Below are positions 5,569-5,880 of a DNA stretch of 5,880 nt, one piece after another (position 1 is the stretch's first letter; every line of letters begins with the position of its first letter). The translations under genes and the position numbers were made by a program. Under the pieces are notes generated by a model, which was not told the DNA's origin, did not search any database, and worked only from the letters and a program-made list of their open reading frames with translations. This stretch comes from Anaerolineaceae bacterium (lineage in GTDB: Bacteria; Chloroflexota; Anaerolineae; Anaerolineales; Anaerolineaceae): contig WOZB01000160.1 in assembly GCA_011620445.1 (NCBI GenBank), forward strand, positions 1-5,880, read 5' to 3'.

Positions 5569-5880
5569 GCTGCCTCAGTTGTTGGATCTCGGATTTCTGG
5601 CAGGATCTCGCGGTCCTTGCCACCGCCTTGCGCCCGCCCAAGTACACCCCGGGCTTCAAGCTGGTCTACCAGCCAGGCTGCTTTAGGATAACCGATTCTT
5701 AGCTGCCGTTGCAAATACGAAGCACTTGCCCGTCTTTCTCTACGCACCAGTTCCGTGGCGTGGCGTATCAATACCTCATCGCCAGTCCCCTCTTCAACCG
5801 CACGTACCGTGGTCTCCCACGGAGCCTCTTCATCTTCTTCAGGCGCTGGAACAAACTGCGGTTCACTCTGCAGTTCCTCC
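5565..5880 (-). CDS. ftsK: DNA translocase FtsK/SpoIIIE, C-terminal gamma domain (partial, 5' end outside window)
   Basis: The frame is open from the right window edge to TGA at 5565-5567 and encodes the last 104 residues of an FtsK-type septal DNA pump. An acidic, Pro-rich linker (reading EELQSEPQFVPAPEEDEEAP at the edge) leads into the winged-helix gamma domain with the typical run ATELVRRERRASASYLQRQL, then RIGYPKAAWLVDQLEARG and REIL. In FtsK this domain reads polar octamers on the chromosome to orient translocation and, in E. coli, activates XerCD recombination. The motor domains must lie beyond 5880. A start inside the window (TTG at 5769-5771) would cut off the linker and the beginning of the gamma domain, so this is the end of a long gene and not a small one. 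The usual recognition-helix Arg is Trp here. Its stop overlaps the next gene's ATG, which places ftsK at or near the head of the phosphatidyltransferase-lgt operon. Confidence 0.94.
   Translation of the reverse strand, partial: EELQSEPQFVPAPEEDEEAPWETTVRAVEEGTGDEVLIRHATELVRRERRASASYLQRQLRIGYPKAAWLVDQLEARGVLGRAQGGGKDREILPEIRDPTTEAA

Noticed and set aside
5565..5771. A separate 68-residue winged-helix protein gene
   Set aside because: The frame stays open to the window edge and the upstream residues form the acidic linker and the first helix of an FtsK gamma domain. It is the tail of ftsK, not a small regulator.

Overview
The window looks like a chromosomal housekeeping segment from a bacterium that makes a peptidoglycan wall. 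A Chloroflexota (Anaerolineae-like) source is my best guess, based on the style of the SEDS protein, the PbpA-like pedestal, the FtsK gamma sequence and the moderate base composition. This is inference from remembered family features; no search was run. There is no mobile element, CRISPR array, tRNA or rRNA that I can see.

Plus strand, left part: after about 40 bases that probably hold the tail of an upstream gene, one 866-residue gene (44-2644) encodes a multi-spanning SEDS glycan polymerase (RodA/FtsW type) fused in frame to a class B penicillin-binding protein (bPBP) module. The polymerase half keeps its likely catalytic aspartate. The transpeptidase half has lost all three penicillin-binding motifs although the fold-defining segments and the reading frame are intact. 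This natural polymerase plus pseudo-transpeptidase chimera is the most interesting item in the window.

Minus strand, rest of the window: tyrS (tyrosyl-tRNA synthetase) converges on the fusion gene, with a hairpin between them that could terminate both transcripts. Upstream of tyrS lies a separate, tightly packed run in the order ftsK (C-terminal end only), a CDP-alcohol phosphatidyltransferase, then lgt. The first pair overlaps by four bases (ATGA) and the second pair is one base apart, so they are very probably co-transcribed and translationally coupled. A strong GC hairpin after lgt closes this unit, and tyrS appears to have its own short leader with an extended -10-like promoter and a good Shine-Dalgarno site.

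How the genes fit together: apart from tyrS, every gene serves the envelope or division. The SEDS fusion polymerises glycan strands, the phosphatidyltransferase makes a phospholipid (phosphatidylglycerol phosphate or an inositol lipid precursor), Lgt uses phosphatidylglycerol to lipidate prolipoproteins, and FtsK moves DNA at the division septum. All intergenic stretches are shorter than 100 bases.
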